A DNA stretch of 64,000 bases from NCBI GenBank assembly GCA_903926385.1, contig CAIYIS010000061.1, forward strand, positions 1-64,000. Reading direction: 5' to 3'. The notes beneath the pieces are model-generated. The model searched no databases. It was given only the letters and a program-made list of their open reading frames with translations, and was not told where the DNA came from. The position numbers and the translations under genes were made by a program. The stretch comes from an uncultured Bacteroidota bacterium (GTDB lineage Bacteria; Bacteroidota; Bacteroidia; 2-12-FULL-35-15). This document shows, piece after piece, positions 18,059 through 27,106 of this stretch (position 1 is its first letter; every line of letters begins with the position of its first letter).

Positions 18059-19057
18059 TTACTCTTTAATAAACTTCCTGTTTATTATTTTTTTCTCATC
18101 TCTTATAGATATAAAATATACACCGCTAGGGTAGGTGCTTATGTCTAAGGTAATGGTGGGTGGGTGTATTGTTTCGGTATATACTGTTTGCCCTAGCATA
18201 TCCTTTATTTCAAGCATATTTTTTTGCTTGTTATTCTTAAGTTGTATGGTTAGTTGGTTTGTTGCCGGGTTAGGGTAAACCTCTACTGCTTCATCATTTG
18301 TATCATCTCCCACCCCATCATTAGTGCAATCTCTTACCGTTACATCATCTACAAAATAATATGATGCCGAATAGTTATTGTGATGAACAATACCCATAGT
18401 ATCTGTTTGGCTATTAAAATTACCAATAGTGATGTACCTTTCCCCTCCAATTGCAATGTATGTACCCGAAATTTCTACCCAATTCACTGTATCACTTAAA
18501 AATAAACCATGTGGCGATTGTATTTGAGGAGTATTTTGTAATGTTAAGGTATTTGTAGTTAACACGGCATTATTGGAAATATATATCCCAATTTCCGTTA
18601 TAGCAACATTATTATAAGTAAAAGTATTAGGAGGTTTTGCAAGGTTTACATAAAAACTAATACAATATTTTCTATCCTGAATTAAACTGTCAATTAATTT
18701 AACTTGTAAATATTCTTTGGTCTCATTAGTTGCACCAACATAACTATCATAAGTATAAATACCAGCAAATGCGTCTCCTGTCTTTGCATATTGATACCCC
18801 AAAACATTTAATGGTACCCCCATAACTGTTATAGAAGATCCTGCACAAGTGTTAAAATAATCAGCACTACCCCAAGTTGGATTGTACCACGGAGGAGCAT
18901 AATTAATTTCACTTCCTCCATCAGGACACAGACTATCTATTTCAAAGCTCCAATTAGGAACAAGGTTAGTTTGCGCATAAGCCTCACCGCCTGCCCCTCT
19001 CCAAAGGAGAGGGGTGAGGATAAGTACAATTAAAAAATGCTTGCAAATAATTTTCAT
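18059..19057 (-). CDS. Secreted T9SS cargo protein, paralogue 1
   Basis: A 332-residue secreted protein. The mature part begins QTNLVPNWSFE, a carbohydrate-binding-like beta-sandwich (about 30-235) with paired cysteines, and ends in a T9SS type A sorting domain (VYPNPATNQLTI to IINRKFIKE). It is a close paralogue of the next gene upstream: both share VPN-SFEIDSLCP, YFVDDVTVRDCTNDGVG and other segments. Its signal peptide contains LTPLLWRGAGGEAYAQ, encoded by a REP-like palindrome (18981-19020) that the paralogue lacks. The start is 15 bases after the paralogue's stop, so the two form an operon. Binding target unknown. Confidence 0.88.
   Translation of the reverse strand: MKIICKHFLIVLILTPLLWRGAGGEAYAQTNLVPNWSFEIDSLCPDGGSEINYAPPWYNPTWGSADYFNTCAGSSITVMGVPLNVLGYQYAKTGDAFAGIYTYDSYVGATNETKEYLQVKLIDSLIQDRKYCISFYVNLAKPPNTFTYNNVAITEIGIYISNNAVLTTNTLTLQNTPQIQSPHGLFLSDTVNWVEISGTYIAIGGERYITIGNFNSQTDTMGIVHHNNYSASYYFVDDVTVRDCTNDGVGDDTNDEAVEVYPNPATNQLTIQLKNNKQKNMLEIKDMLGQTVYTETIHPPTITLDISTYPSGVYFISIRDEKKIINRKFIKE
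18981..19020. repeat. REP-like palindrome inside a signal-peptide coding region
   Basis: CCCCTCTCC (18994-19002), AAA, GGAGAGGGG (19006-19014): a perfect nine-pair stem with GCCTCAC on the left and TGAGG on the right. The reverse complement aligns with the intergenic element at 27180-27216 at most positions. It encodes the TPLLWRGAGGEA part of the signal peptide of the gene at 18059-19057. Confidence 0.85.
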
Positions 19058-19072
19058 TGATTACAAAGATAC

Positions 19073-20062
19073 TTATTTTACAATTATCAGTTTGTCCGAC
19101 TTTATTTTTGAGTCGTTCACTTTTATTTCGTAAAAATAAGCACCTGCATTCAGCTTACTTTCGTCTATTACCATACTTGTGGCAGCACTGTTGAAAGAAT
19201 GGCTGCTTACCAACTTACCTGTGATATCGTAGATAGTTAAATTACCTGTTTGTCCTTGGTCTAATTTATAATCCAGTGTCATGTTGCCATTGTTTGGATT
19301 AGGGAAAAGCGAGAAATATTCTTTCTCCTCCAATTCTCCCACCCCATCATTAGTGCAATCTCTTACTGTTACATCATCCACAAAATAATACGATACAACC
19401 ACAGTATTATTATTATTGTTAGGCATATTAAAAGTATCTGTAGGATTATTAAAATTACCTATTGTAATATACTTTTCTCCTCCATGTGCTATGTACGTTC
19501 CCGAAATTTCTGTCCAGTTTAAGGTATCATTTAGAAATACACCCACAGGGGATTTAATTTGTGGTATAAAAGGTAAAGTTAACTGGTCATTGCGGAAAAC
19601 TGCCGTATCTGATATGTACATTCCCATTTCAGTTATTGCTACATTATGATAAGTTTGAGCAAGAGTAGTTGCAAGGTTTATATAAAAACTTATACAATAT
19701 TTTCTATTAGTAGTTAAGCTATCTAATAGTTTTACTTGTAAGTATTCTTTAGCTTCAACAGGAGGAGGACTGGATAATATATAATAACAAAAAAAACCTG
19801 CATAAGCATCTCCTGTTTTAGCGAACTGATATCCACCCCAGTTTAAAGGGACGCCAGCTGTTGTAAGCCCCATACCATCACAGGCATTATAATAATCCGG
19901 ATTTCCACCAGCCGAGTGCCAAGGAGGTGCAAATTCAATCTGACTTCCATTCCAAGGGCAAAGAGAATCTATCTCAAAACTATAATTTGGGACAATATTA
20001 TTCTGACCCTTGGTAAAAGAGTAAAGAAAAAGAAATAAAATTAATATTTTTATTTTTGTCAT
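19073..20062 (-). CDS. Secreted T9SS cargo protein, paralogue 2
   Basis: A 329-residue paralogue of the downstream gene. The signal peptide (1-19, ending FTKGQ) is conventional. The mature N-terminus NNIVPNYSFEIDSLCPWNG starts the shared beta-sandwich, with ISGTYIAHGGEKYITIGNF in the middle and YYFVDDVTVRDCTNDGVG near 230. The T9SS type A sorting domain runs from about 255 (FSLFPNPNNGNMTLDY) to KSDKLIIVK and is closer to that of the 1742-residue protein than to that of its own paralogue. This suggests C-terminal domain shuffling or conversion between neighbours. Ligand unknown. Confidence 0.88.
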   Translation of the reverse strand: MTKIKILILFLFLYSFTKGQNNIVPNYSFEIDSLCPWNGSQIEFAPPWHSAGGNPDYYNACDGMGLTTAGVPLNWGGYQFAKTGDAYAGFFCYYILSSPPPVEAKEYLQVKLLDSLTTNRKYCISFYINLATTLAQTYHNVAITEMGMYISDTAVFRNDQLTLPFIPQIKSPVGVFLNDTLNWTEISGTYIAHGGEKYITIGNFNNPTDTFNMPNNNNNTVVVSYYFVDDVTVRDCTNDGVGELEEKEYFSLFPNPNNGNMTLDYKLDQGQTGNLTIYDITGKLVSSHSFNSAATSMVIDESKLNAGAYFYEIKVNDSKIKSDKLIIVK

Positions 20063-20068
20063 TTTTAA

Positions 20069-20104
20069 AACTACCCTTGTGCAAATGTTTGCACAAAGGT
20101 AGTT
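20069..20104 (-). terminator. Strong hairpin between two T9SS cargo genes
   Basis: A 17-pair stem (20069-20085 with 20088-20104, one mismatch, two-base apex) read on the minus strand and followed by TTTT. It sits after the 1742-residue gene and only seven bases before the ATG of the next gene. The minus-strand left arm also contains TACCTTTG, a -7 promoter match, so the site may combine termination of one gene with initiation of the next. The dual role is inferred. Confidence 0.6.
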
Positions 20105-20116
20105 ATTTTGTTTTTT

Positions 20117-23100
20117 TTACTTTACAATAATCAATTTATCCATTTTTACTTTTCTATCGTTTACCATTACTTCATAAAAATAAACACCTGCATTTAATTC
20201 AGCACCATTTATATTTATGCTTGTTTCATTACTGTTAAAAGGATATGATTTTATAAATTTACCAGTAATGTCAAAAATAGACAGAACTCCTATGTCAGTA
20301 TCCGAAATGTGATAACCCAATGTAAAATTACCATTATTAGGATTTGGATAAAGTACAAAATTACTAGGTGTTGATTCCTTATGATTATTGGTTATCATCA
20401 TTTTCTCTACTATATCCACATCATCCTCCAAATCCATAAACAGTAATACCCTTGCCATATACACGGCATCGCCTCCCATAAATGGATTTTGGTAAGCCAC
20501 ATTCATAAGCGTGGCGGTTTCGGCACTGTCGAATGGATAGGGTTGCATCAATGTATTAGTAGAATCTTGCTCATAAGCCACTTTATTAAGATAAATATTA
20601 TTTACCATTTTTGCATTATCCTCCTTCGATGTATGGGTAATGATATTTTGGTTTATCGTTTTAGCATCTGCAGCATTAGCCACTGCTGTGTCTTGAACCA
20701 ATGCAATTACTTTCGAAAATTTACCAATATTACCTGTTTTTGCATACGCAAAAAAGTTTTGATACAACTCATCGTCTGGAGTGCCCAAATGAAGTAAAGT
20801 ATCGTTCGATTTTAAATAGTGAAACGCATAAATAGAATCGCGTTGCAGATATTCCGCACCCAAGGTATCATAGGTGTTTTCACCTCTTACTATTTTCCCA
20901 CAATTAATTTCACGCTCATCTCCCCTATTCATAAGTATTTTAATTGAACAGTCGTTTGAATTACTAGCGCTTACCGGTCCAAAATAATGTAAAAATGTTG
21001 CTGTACTAAGTGAAGGATCATTCCCTGTCTCCCAATACCAATATGGGTGCAAATCTGATCCTACCATCCACGTAAACACATTACCTGTGTTAAAATTTGA
21101 ACTAGCCATATTGAACCATTTGTTTCCTGTAGATTTTCCAATATAACCAGGTATTTGAGGTAATTGGTCCCCAATTTTAGCACCGGTCAAAGCATAGTTT
21201 TTAAAAACAAAACCATTAAAACAGTCATGAAACTCGTTGCATTCCAATCTGGCAACATCACAGTCGCCATACACATAAACACCCGCTCCTGTATGGGTAA
21301 GCACGTTTCTAAATACGGCACTGTTTGGGGTATCCTGAATATGAATACCTCTTAAAGTAGTAGTAACATTAGGTGTAAACGAAGCATAAGTTACTTTGTT
21401 GTCACCAATAGTTAATGCAGCGCATCCCACTACCTTTATACCGCTTTTTGGATTTCCTACGGTACCAGTTGTTGTGAATAAAATTTCGTTGTCTTGTTCA
21501 ATTCGTCCACCTTTAACATTAAACATATAAATACCTGTTGAAGGATAATTTATCTTGTTTGTTTCAATGGATATTTTAGTACTAGCAAGCGAAGCATTAC
21601 CAACATAAATACCATAATTGGTTATAAATGGTGGGTTACCTTGCCCTGTAATATTCATGTGATTACCTTTTATTAACGTGCCTGATGTTCCACTCATGTA
21701 CATACAGTTTATACCGCCCACTACTGAGGCAAAGGTGTTGTCTTCAATATCATTTATTCTGAGGTTACCATAACTAAGACTAATTCCGTTATTGTACATA
21801 TATTTAAAATCATTCTTAAATATTTTATTATGATAATTAGCCGAGTTAATACCAATGGTACAAACTTCAAAATGGTTCGGCTCATATGCGTTGGCTCCAC
21901 CCACCTGCAAGGTATGTGTACCAGCAAAAAAAGTAAATGGGTCGGTGGCATATATGGCATTACCAGAAGGAGGAGGTTGAGGACAACCTTTGCAAGGGGG
22001 TGGTATACTATTTTGCTTAAAGTTCCAAAACAAATTATTATAAACATTGGCAGCTGCCCCTGATAGAACAATTCCATTGTCCATGTTATCAAAAACGTTT
22101 TGAAAAGCACTTGATGTTTTTCCAAATGTAAGAGATGATGAAAGCAATGCCTCTATACCGGTAAACGATTTTGTATTGGCCGGATAACTCGGAAATGCAG
22201 GTTTTAAATAAACCAAAGGGTTTGGTGGTGCCACGTAACTGCTCATGGGCAGTGAATAGGTTGAACCATTGCTTGTAAATGGAAATGAAGAATTATTACT
22301 TGTATAGGTTAAATTTCTGCAAGTAAAATAACAACCATACACCTCGTTAGTTGTCATGCTTGCCGGATTGGCTATAACGGCCAAACTTGAGTAATTGCGG
22401 TTAAATATAGAGCTCCATAACGAATACTGCCCTCCTCCCGAAACGGTAAGAGCATTTTTTGCATCTTCTAGTATAGATCTGTCGATAACAATTTTCGACA
22501 TACTACTGCTTTCATAAATTCCATCCCACATCAAGGTACAAGCGCTTAAATGCGAACCAGTAATTTCTAAATTAAACCCTGGCGATATAATTATTTTTGC
22601 ATTTGTTCCCATCAATATATTTGCATTTGATATTTTCAAATCATGATCCACGGTTAAAGTACCGTTAATAGAATACGAAGAGGAATTAATAACTGTAAAG
22701 CTTCCTATAGTTGACAAAATTAACCCCGGAATATTAGCTAAATTTGAAGCAGATTGGTCGTAAATTGTCAGATTTCCACCAGTATTGAAACAACATGCCG
22801 ATACTTGATAAACAAACGGAGGAGAGACACAGGTTGTTACCGGGTCTTGAAAAGTAATGGAAATACTACCTCCATTGCTTACAGCAGTGGCGTTCCAAGT
22901 TACCGTAAAAGTTCCAGTTGTGCTTATTCCAGAAGCTAGCACACCGTTAGTAATATTAATATTATATTGGTTAATATTACTTGCTTGAAAATTAGCAATG
23001 GTATATGTTACAGGTGTTACTGTGCTGCATGCTGATGGGTCACCACTAATAACTGGTGAAGCAGGTAAAGGATTTACAGTTACTACAACGGTTGCTTCTG

Positions 23101-25345
23101 TAGAACAACCATTCGGTGCTGTATATGTGAAAGTATAAGTGCTAGTAGAGGACGGTGTAACAGTTATCGAGCTAGTTGTTTGTGTCATTGCCACTCCATT
23201 TTCCTCCCAATGATATATGCCTCCGGTTGGAGTAGCATTGGTAACAGAAATTGTTGCAGATTCCCCTAAACAAATGCTTGCATGATGTGGAGTAATTGTA
23301 AAAACTGGACTTTGATAAACCTGTACTTGAAAAGAGGCTGTTTGCTGACCATTGGTTGCTGTGTAAGTAGTGGTAGTTACTGGATTTACCGTTACTTCGC
23401 TTCCAATGGTATTATTATATGCAATAGTTGAACCCGGGATAGATGACCATACATAGTTAATAGGGTCGACTGGAGTCCAACCTACAACAGTACCTGTACT
23501 CAATCCATAATCGGGATACGCAAGATTAGCACCTGAAAGAGTCAATGTGCTTGAGTGGCCGCTGCATATTGGTGTGGTTCCACTTATACTTATTGGACAT
23601 AATCCAGACACCTGTGTAGGAGTTGCAATACAGTTAGGGTTGGCATTTAGAGGCGTATAAAATCCTAATCCTAATTCTCCACTTGAGTTTTCACCAAACG
23701 CATATAACACTCCATCGTCTCGGTAAGCAAATGTTTTAAAATTTCCTCCCGTTACTGCCCTAATATTGGTTAAGCCGGATATTGGCTTAAATACATGACA
23801 AGATGTAGAAGGAATGTTTGCCAAACATCCACGATAATTATTCCCAACACCCCATACATAACCATCCAGATCTACCACCAGCGAATGTTCTCTTGCCCCT
23901 CCTATAGCTCCAATACCTACTCCAAAAGGAGGAGGACCCGGATAATTCGCAGCAAAATATGGATTCATGAGATGATCAAGATATAGCTGATTACTTACTC
24001 CACAAAGTCCTAATTGTCCCATAAAATCCGAACCACAAACTGCTAATCTTTGCATTTGCGCATTAATATCATAATAAATTACCATCGATTGTCCGTCATA
24101 GTGAGGGATTGAACCGCCACCAGCTGAAATTGCTAGTGCAATAACATGATTAATATCACTTCCTCCAACAATGCCATTCATTTCTTGAGGTACTATAGTT
24201 TGATTAATATACCCAATTTGATATTGTCCTGCTTGCCCATTCCCAAATTGTCCTTCACTATTATCCCCCCACGCCCATACATGTCCTGAACTATTACTCG
24301 CATAATCATCCATTGCCAAAGCATGATAGGATCCAGCCGAAATAGCAATAATTTTATGCAAGTAGTTTTGGGGTAATATTTGAAGTTCTACAGGCCAAAC
24401 AACAAAAGAACCTGCGTTGTTTAGTAAAAGCTGATTATGATCATTATTCCCCCACCCATAAACCGTTCCATCGGCAGCTAATGCAAGTGCATATTCCATT
24501 CCGGCAGAAATAGCTATTATCTTTTTTTGAGGATCTAGATTTTCATCCCCAAGCAACACACCCGAACTAAAAGTTACTCTTTCAGGATTACAATTTAGTA
24601 TCGGGTTACCTCCGTTAGTACCGTTAGGGTCATCATAAGCACCATTTCCCAATTCTCCCCACTCATTTCGTCCCCATGCCCATACATGTCCTTTGTCATC
24701 GAGTGCCAAGGAAAAAAATGAACCTGCCGCAACTGCTTTGAATCGCCTGCCTGCCCAGTATGTATCTGAACTTATCACTTGTGTAGGTGAACAATGATTA
24801 TTACCGCAGTTGTTATAAATACCTAACTGTCCGTACACATCAGCTCCCGAGCTGTATATAGTTCCATACAGTCCCGATTCATCTAAGTTGCAAAGAAAGA
24901 GAGAATGACTCGTTCCTCCTCCTCCTCCCATCGATTTTACCCGCAAACTAACATCACTTACCGACAATGCTGTCGGATTATCTATCGTTAGTTTTAGCTT
25001 ATAATGCGTTCCTATGGATAAGCTGCGAGCCTCAAAGCTAACAAATCCCATTGCAGTATCACCTATAATTTTTGATTGCCCAGCACAAGTGCTTGTATAG
25101 AGCTCTAATCTAAACAGAGGAGCATTGATGGTGTCGGCCTGTAAGGCAACCACCATGCTGGAATCATTGGCAGTAAAATCGTACCATCGCGTGGTGTCGC
25201 TCAGAGTAAAAGGAGCTATCACAGTATCGTGTGCACCCAGCATAATACTTGTAGGACATGTAGTTTGTCCCATGGCTCCTCGGGGCGCAAAAACTGCCAG
25301 CAAGCATATAGCCACAGCAGTAATCAATTGTTTTACTTTTTTCAT
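20117..25345 (-). CDS. 1742-residue RCC1-repeat and beta-helix T9SS protein
   Basis: A giant secreted protein. Signal peptide about 1-26 (ending RGAMGQ). About 150-590 is an RCC1-type seven-bladed propeller with blades such as VAAGSFFSLALDDKGHVWAWG and ISAGMEYALALAADGTVYGWG. About 600-830 holds Ig/PKD-like modules (VYQSPVFTITPHHASICLGE). About 880-1430 resembles a right-handed parallel beta-helix with many short Asn/Gly-rich turns. About 1430-1650 is helical and less distinctive. The end from about 1665 is a T9SS type A sorting domain (FVLYPNPNNGNFTL to KMDKLIIVK). It is probably surface-exposed; substrate or partner unknown. The propeller-plus-helix combination in one chain is uncommon in my experience. 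Confidence 0.9.
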   Translation of the reverse strand: MKKVKQLITAVAICLLAVFAPRGAMGQTTCPTSIMLGAHDTVIAPFTLSDTTRWYDFTANDSSMVVALQADTINAPLFRLELYTSTCAGQSKIIGDTAMGFVSFEARSLSIGTHYKLKLTIDNPTALSVSDVSLRVKSMGGGGGTSHSLFLCNLDESGLYGTIYSSGADVYGQLGIYNNCGNNHCSPTQVISSDTYWAGRRFKAVAAGSFFSLALDDKGHVWAWGRNEWGELGNGAYDDPNGTNGGNPILNCNPERVTFSSGVLLGDENLDPQKKIIAISAGMEYALALAADGTVYGWGNNDHNQLLLNNAGSFVVWPVELQILPQNYLHKIIAISAGSYHALAMDDYASNSSGHVWAWGDNSEGQFGNGQAGQYQIGYINQTIVPQEMNGIVGGSDINHVIALAISAGGGSIPHYDGQSMVIYYDINAQMQRLAVCGSDFMGQLGLCGVSNQLYLDHLMNPYFAANYPGPPPFGVGIGAIGGAREHSLVVDLDGYVWGVGNNYRGCLANIPSTSCHVFKPISGLTNIRAVTGGNFKTFAYRDDGVLYAFGENSSGELGLGFYTPLNANPNCIATPTQVSGLCPISISGTTPICSGHSSTLTLSGANLAYPDYGLSTGTVVGWTPVDPINYVWSSIPGSTIAYNNTIGSEVTVNPVTTTTYTATNGQQTASFQVQVYQSPVFTITPHHASICLGESATISVTNATPTGGIYHWEENGVAMTQTTSSITVTPSSTSTYTFTYTAPNGCSTEATVVVTVNPLPASPVISGDPSACSTVTPVTYTIANFQASNINQYNINITNGVLASGISTTGTFTVTWNATAVSNGGSISITFQDPVTTCVSPPFVYQVSACCFNTGGNLTIYDQSASNLANIPGLILSTIGSFTVINSSSYSINGTLTVDHDLKISNANILMGTNAKIIISPGFNLEITGSHLSACTLMWDGIYESSSMSKIVIDRSILEDAKNALTVSGGGQYSLWSSIFNRNYSSLAVIANPASMTTNEVYGCYFTCRNLTYTSNNSSFPFTSNGSTYSLPMSSYVAPPNPLVYLKPAFPSYPANTKSFTGIEALLSSSLTFGKTSSAFQNVFDNMDNGIVLSGAAANVYNNLFWNFKQNSIPPPCKGCPQPPPSGNAIYATDPFTFFAGTHTLQVGGANAYEPNHFEVCTIGINSANYHNKIFKNDFKYMYNNGISLSYGNLRINDIEDNTFASVVGGINCMYMSGTSGTLIKGNHMNITGQGNPPFITNYGIYVGNASLASTKISIETNKINYPSTGIYMFNVKGGRIEQDNEILFTTTGTVGNPKSGIKVVGCAALTIGDNKVTYASFTPNVTTTLRGIHIQDTPNSAVFRNVLTHTGAGVYVYGDCDVARLECNEFHDCFNGFVFKNYALTGAKIGDQLPQIPGYIGKSTGNKWFNMASSNFNTGNVFTWMVGSDLHPYWYWETGNDPSLSTATFLHYFGPVSASNSNDCSIKILMNRGDEREINCGKIVRGENTYDTLGAEYLQRDSIYAFHYLKSNDTLLHLGTPDDELYQNFFAYAKTGNIGKFSKVIALVQDTAVANAADAKTINQNIITHTSKEDNAKMVNNIYLNKVAYEQDSTNTLMQPYPFDSAETATLMNVAYQNPFMGGDAVYMARVLLFMDLEDDVDIVEKMMITNNHKESTPSNFVLYPNPNNGNFTLGYHISDTDIGVLSIFDITGKFIKSYPFNSNETSININGAELNAGVYFYEVMVNDRKVKMDKLIIVK

Positions 25346-25621
25346 ATTCTTTATTTTTTTTTAAAAATCCAACCAATCCTTTCTTCATTTAAACCTTCCG
25401 AAATTCCCATTTCGGGGGTGTGAGTAGGTAAAGGTTGTATGTAAGCCTTGGTTGTATAAATCCTCCTTTCTAGGTTTGCTATGTGCTTTGGGTTTATTTC
25501 CGGCTAATGAAAAATTATAAACCAAAGCGGGTTAAGTGTTCTTGTTGTTGTGTTTTCTTTTCCTTCTTTCCCCTTTTCCGGTGCTTTTGCACACGGAATA
25601 AGGGATTGAAGGGATTTTTGC
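25346..25621. other. Leader region upstream of the giant T9SS gene
   Basis: No gene seen. A small perfect hairpin CCGAAAT/ATTTCGG lies at 25398-25415. The rest is pyrimidine-rich on the plus strand. Array B begins directly to the right. Confidence 0.4.
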
Positions 25622-25918
25622 TTGTCAATTTCAGGTGTTTGTAACAAACGGGTGATCGGCTGTAACAAACGGGTAATCGGCTGTAACAAACGGGTAATCG
25701 GCTGTAACAAACAGGTGAGTGGTTGTAACAAACGGGTGAGCGGTTGTAACAAACGGGTGAGCGGTTGTAACAAACAGGTGAGCGGTTGTAACAAACGGGT
25801 GATCGGTTGTAACAAACGGGTGAGCGGTTGTAACAAACGGGTGAGCGGTTGTAACAAACGGGTGAGCGGTTGTAACAAACGGGTGAGTGGTTGTAACAAA
25901 CGGATGAATTATTGACAA
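25622..25918. repeat. 21-bp tandem array B with flanking inverted repeats
   Basis: About 12.6 units of 21 bases fill 25640-25905. Each begins TGTAACAAACGGGTGA and ends with variants of GCGGT or TCGGC; three early units end in ATCGGC and the later ones in GCGGT, so variants are grouped along the array. The ends carry an imperfect inverted repeat: 25622-25642 matches the reverse complement of 25896-25918 in the blocks TTGTCAA, TTCA and GTTTGT. All frames stay open in blocks, giving repeat peptides I do not regard as genes. It lies just beyond the 3' end of the gene 25940-26632. Confidence 0.9.
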
Positions 25919-25939
25919 AACGTTCATCTAATCAGGTTA

Positions 25940-26632
25940 TTAAGAAATTAGTAATCTAAATACCTGACTCACGCCTTGTGGGCCATTTTTGTTTACCACT
26001 TCATGAGTAAAGTAAACATATTTGCCTACCGGTAGATTTTCGATAGTAGCTTTGGCAGCAATGGTGGGTACTATCCAGTTCCAAACCACACCATCTAACG
26101 AATATTTCCAAATATGACAAGAACGAGTGCCACCCCCGGCAGCAGTTAAAGTAACATTACCCGAAGTTTCACTGTTTACTACCTTAAATTCATGAAGCGA
26201 ACTTCCTCCCAGAATTTTAATTCCAAAACCACCCGAATTCAGAATAGCTATTGCATTAGCCGGGTCATCGTCAGCAGCGGTTTGAAAAGTGCGCATCAAC
26301 GATTTTAGCGCATTTACCATTGTCCTTTCTGCCGTTGCTCGTGTGGCAGGAGTTGCGGTGTTAAAAGCTCCAATTTTTCCGTTCAGAGCAGTTATCACAG
26401 GGGTAGGAATGGCAACTCGAGAGCTGCCTGCAGCAGTAGTAGAAATAAAAGTAGCTCTTACACCTTTGTCTGCATTGCTTTCGGGCATATCCAGAGTGCC
26501 AGTTACCACATGTATCACGGTGGTAGTACTCATTAATATTACTATGTTGCCTTTTCCTTTTCTAAACTTTACACATTTTTTGGCGTAACTTCTGTTCTTT
26601 TTAGTGTTTACGCGAAATTCGATTTTTTTCAT
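25940..26632 (-). CDS. Unknown protein: helical N-terminal region plus Fn3-like domain
   Basis: A 230-residue protein of unknown function. After a basic N-terminus it has a helical section (about 75-135, with NALKSLMRTFQTAADDDPAN) and then a beta-rich C-terminal domain (about 145-230, with WKYSLDGVVWNWIVP and PVGKYVYFTHEVVNKNG) that looks like a fibronectin type III fold. From memory, the layout resembles a Bacteroidota protein type with a helical region, SGF-like hinge (here GGFGIK) and Fn3 domain. No signal peptide. An internal ATG at 26533 (MSTTTV) is an alternative start. It sits between array B and a 1.2 kb regulatory stretch. Confidence 0.7.
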   Translation of the reverse strand: MKKIEFRVNTKKNRSYAKKCVKFRKGKGNIVILMSTTTVIHVVTGTLDMPESNADKGVRATFISTTAAGSSRVAIPTPVITALNGKIGAFNTATPATRATAERTMVNALKSLMRTFQTAADDDPANAIAILNSGGFGIKILGGSSLHEFKVVNSETSGNVTLTAAGGGTRSCHIWKYSLDGVVWNWIVPTIAAKATIENLPVGKYVYFTHEVVNKNGPQGVSQVFRLLIS

Positions 26633-27100
26633 TTTTTTTAAAATTTAAGTTTTTAGTATTACTATTATTTATGTTCTACTTCTTTCCGCTTGTTGTCGTC
26701 CTCTTTGCCCTGTCGGAATAAAGCTAATGCAGGGTAGTCGGGTGTCGGAGAGGGTGCGCATCGGGTGTTTGTTTTGCATTGTTTGGTGGGTGGTAAGCCC
26801 TGTATTACCGGTTTTGTTTTTAGTAAATGGCCCTGTGCTGTGCAACCTCTTTCGGCACTGTAAAAGTAAAGGCCTTGTTGGTTAAAATTGCTGCACTAAA
26901 GTCTGTATTTGCGCTGTACTAAAGTCTGTATTTTTGGGGAAGAATAATGTACTTTTGTGCAGTGTAAGGTGCACTAAAGTGCGGTTTTCGGTAAACTTTA
27001 GTTTATTTATCTCAACTATTACTTTCTTTGGTATTAAACCTTAAGATTATATTCGTTTAAATGCCTCATCCCTGTTCAGGCACACAAGCAGGCTCAAATA
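26633..27100. other. Non-coding stretch with repeated 11-mer sites
   Basis: No gene seen. TGCACTAAAGT occurs at 26893-26903 and 26970-26980, as TGTACTAAAGT at 26916-26926, and inverted (ACTTTTGTGCA) at 26951-26961. The last two face each other as an imperfect palindrome with 10 of 11 pairs. A TACTTTTG string at 26950-26957 could be a plus-strand -7 element. This looks like a regulator's operator cluster, but no regulated gene is obvious. Confidence 0.45.
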
Positions 27101-27106
27101 GTCACC

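Noticed and set aside
25504..25927. Repeat-peptide frames across array B on both strands
   Set aside because: Same reason; frames on both strands are open together, which a real gene rarely shows.
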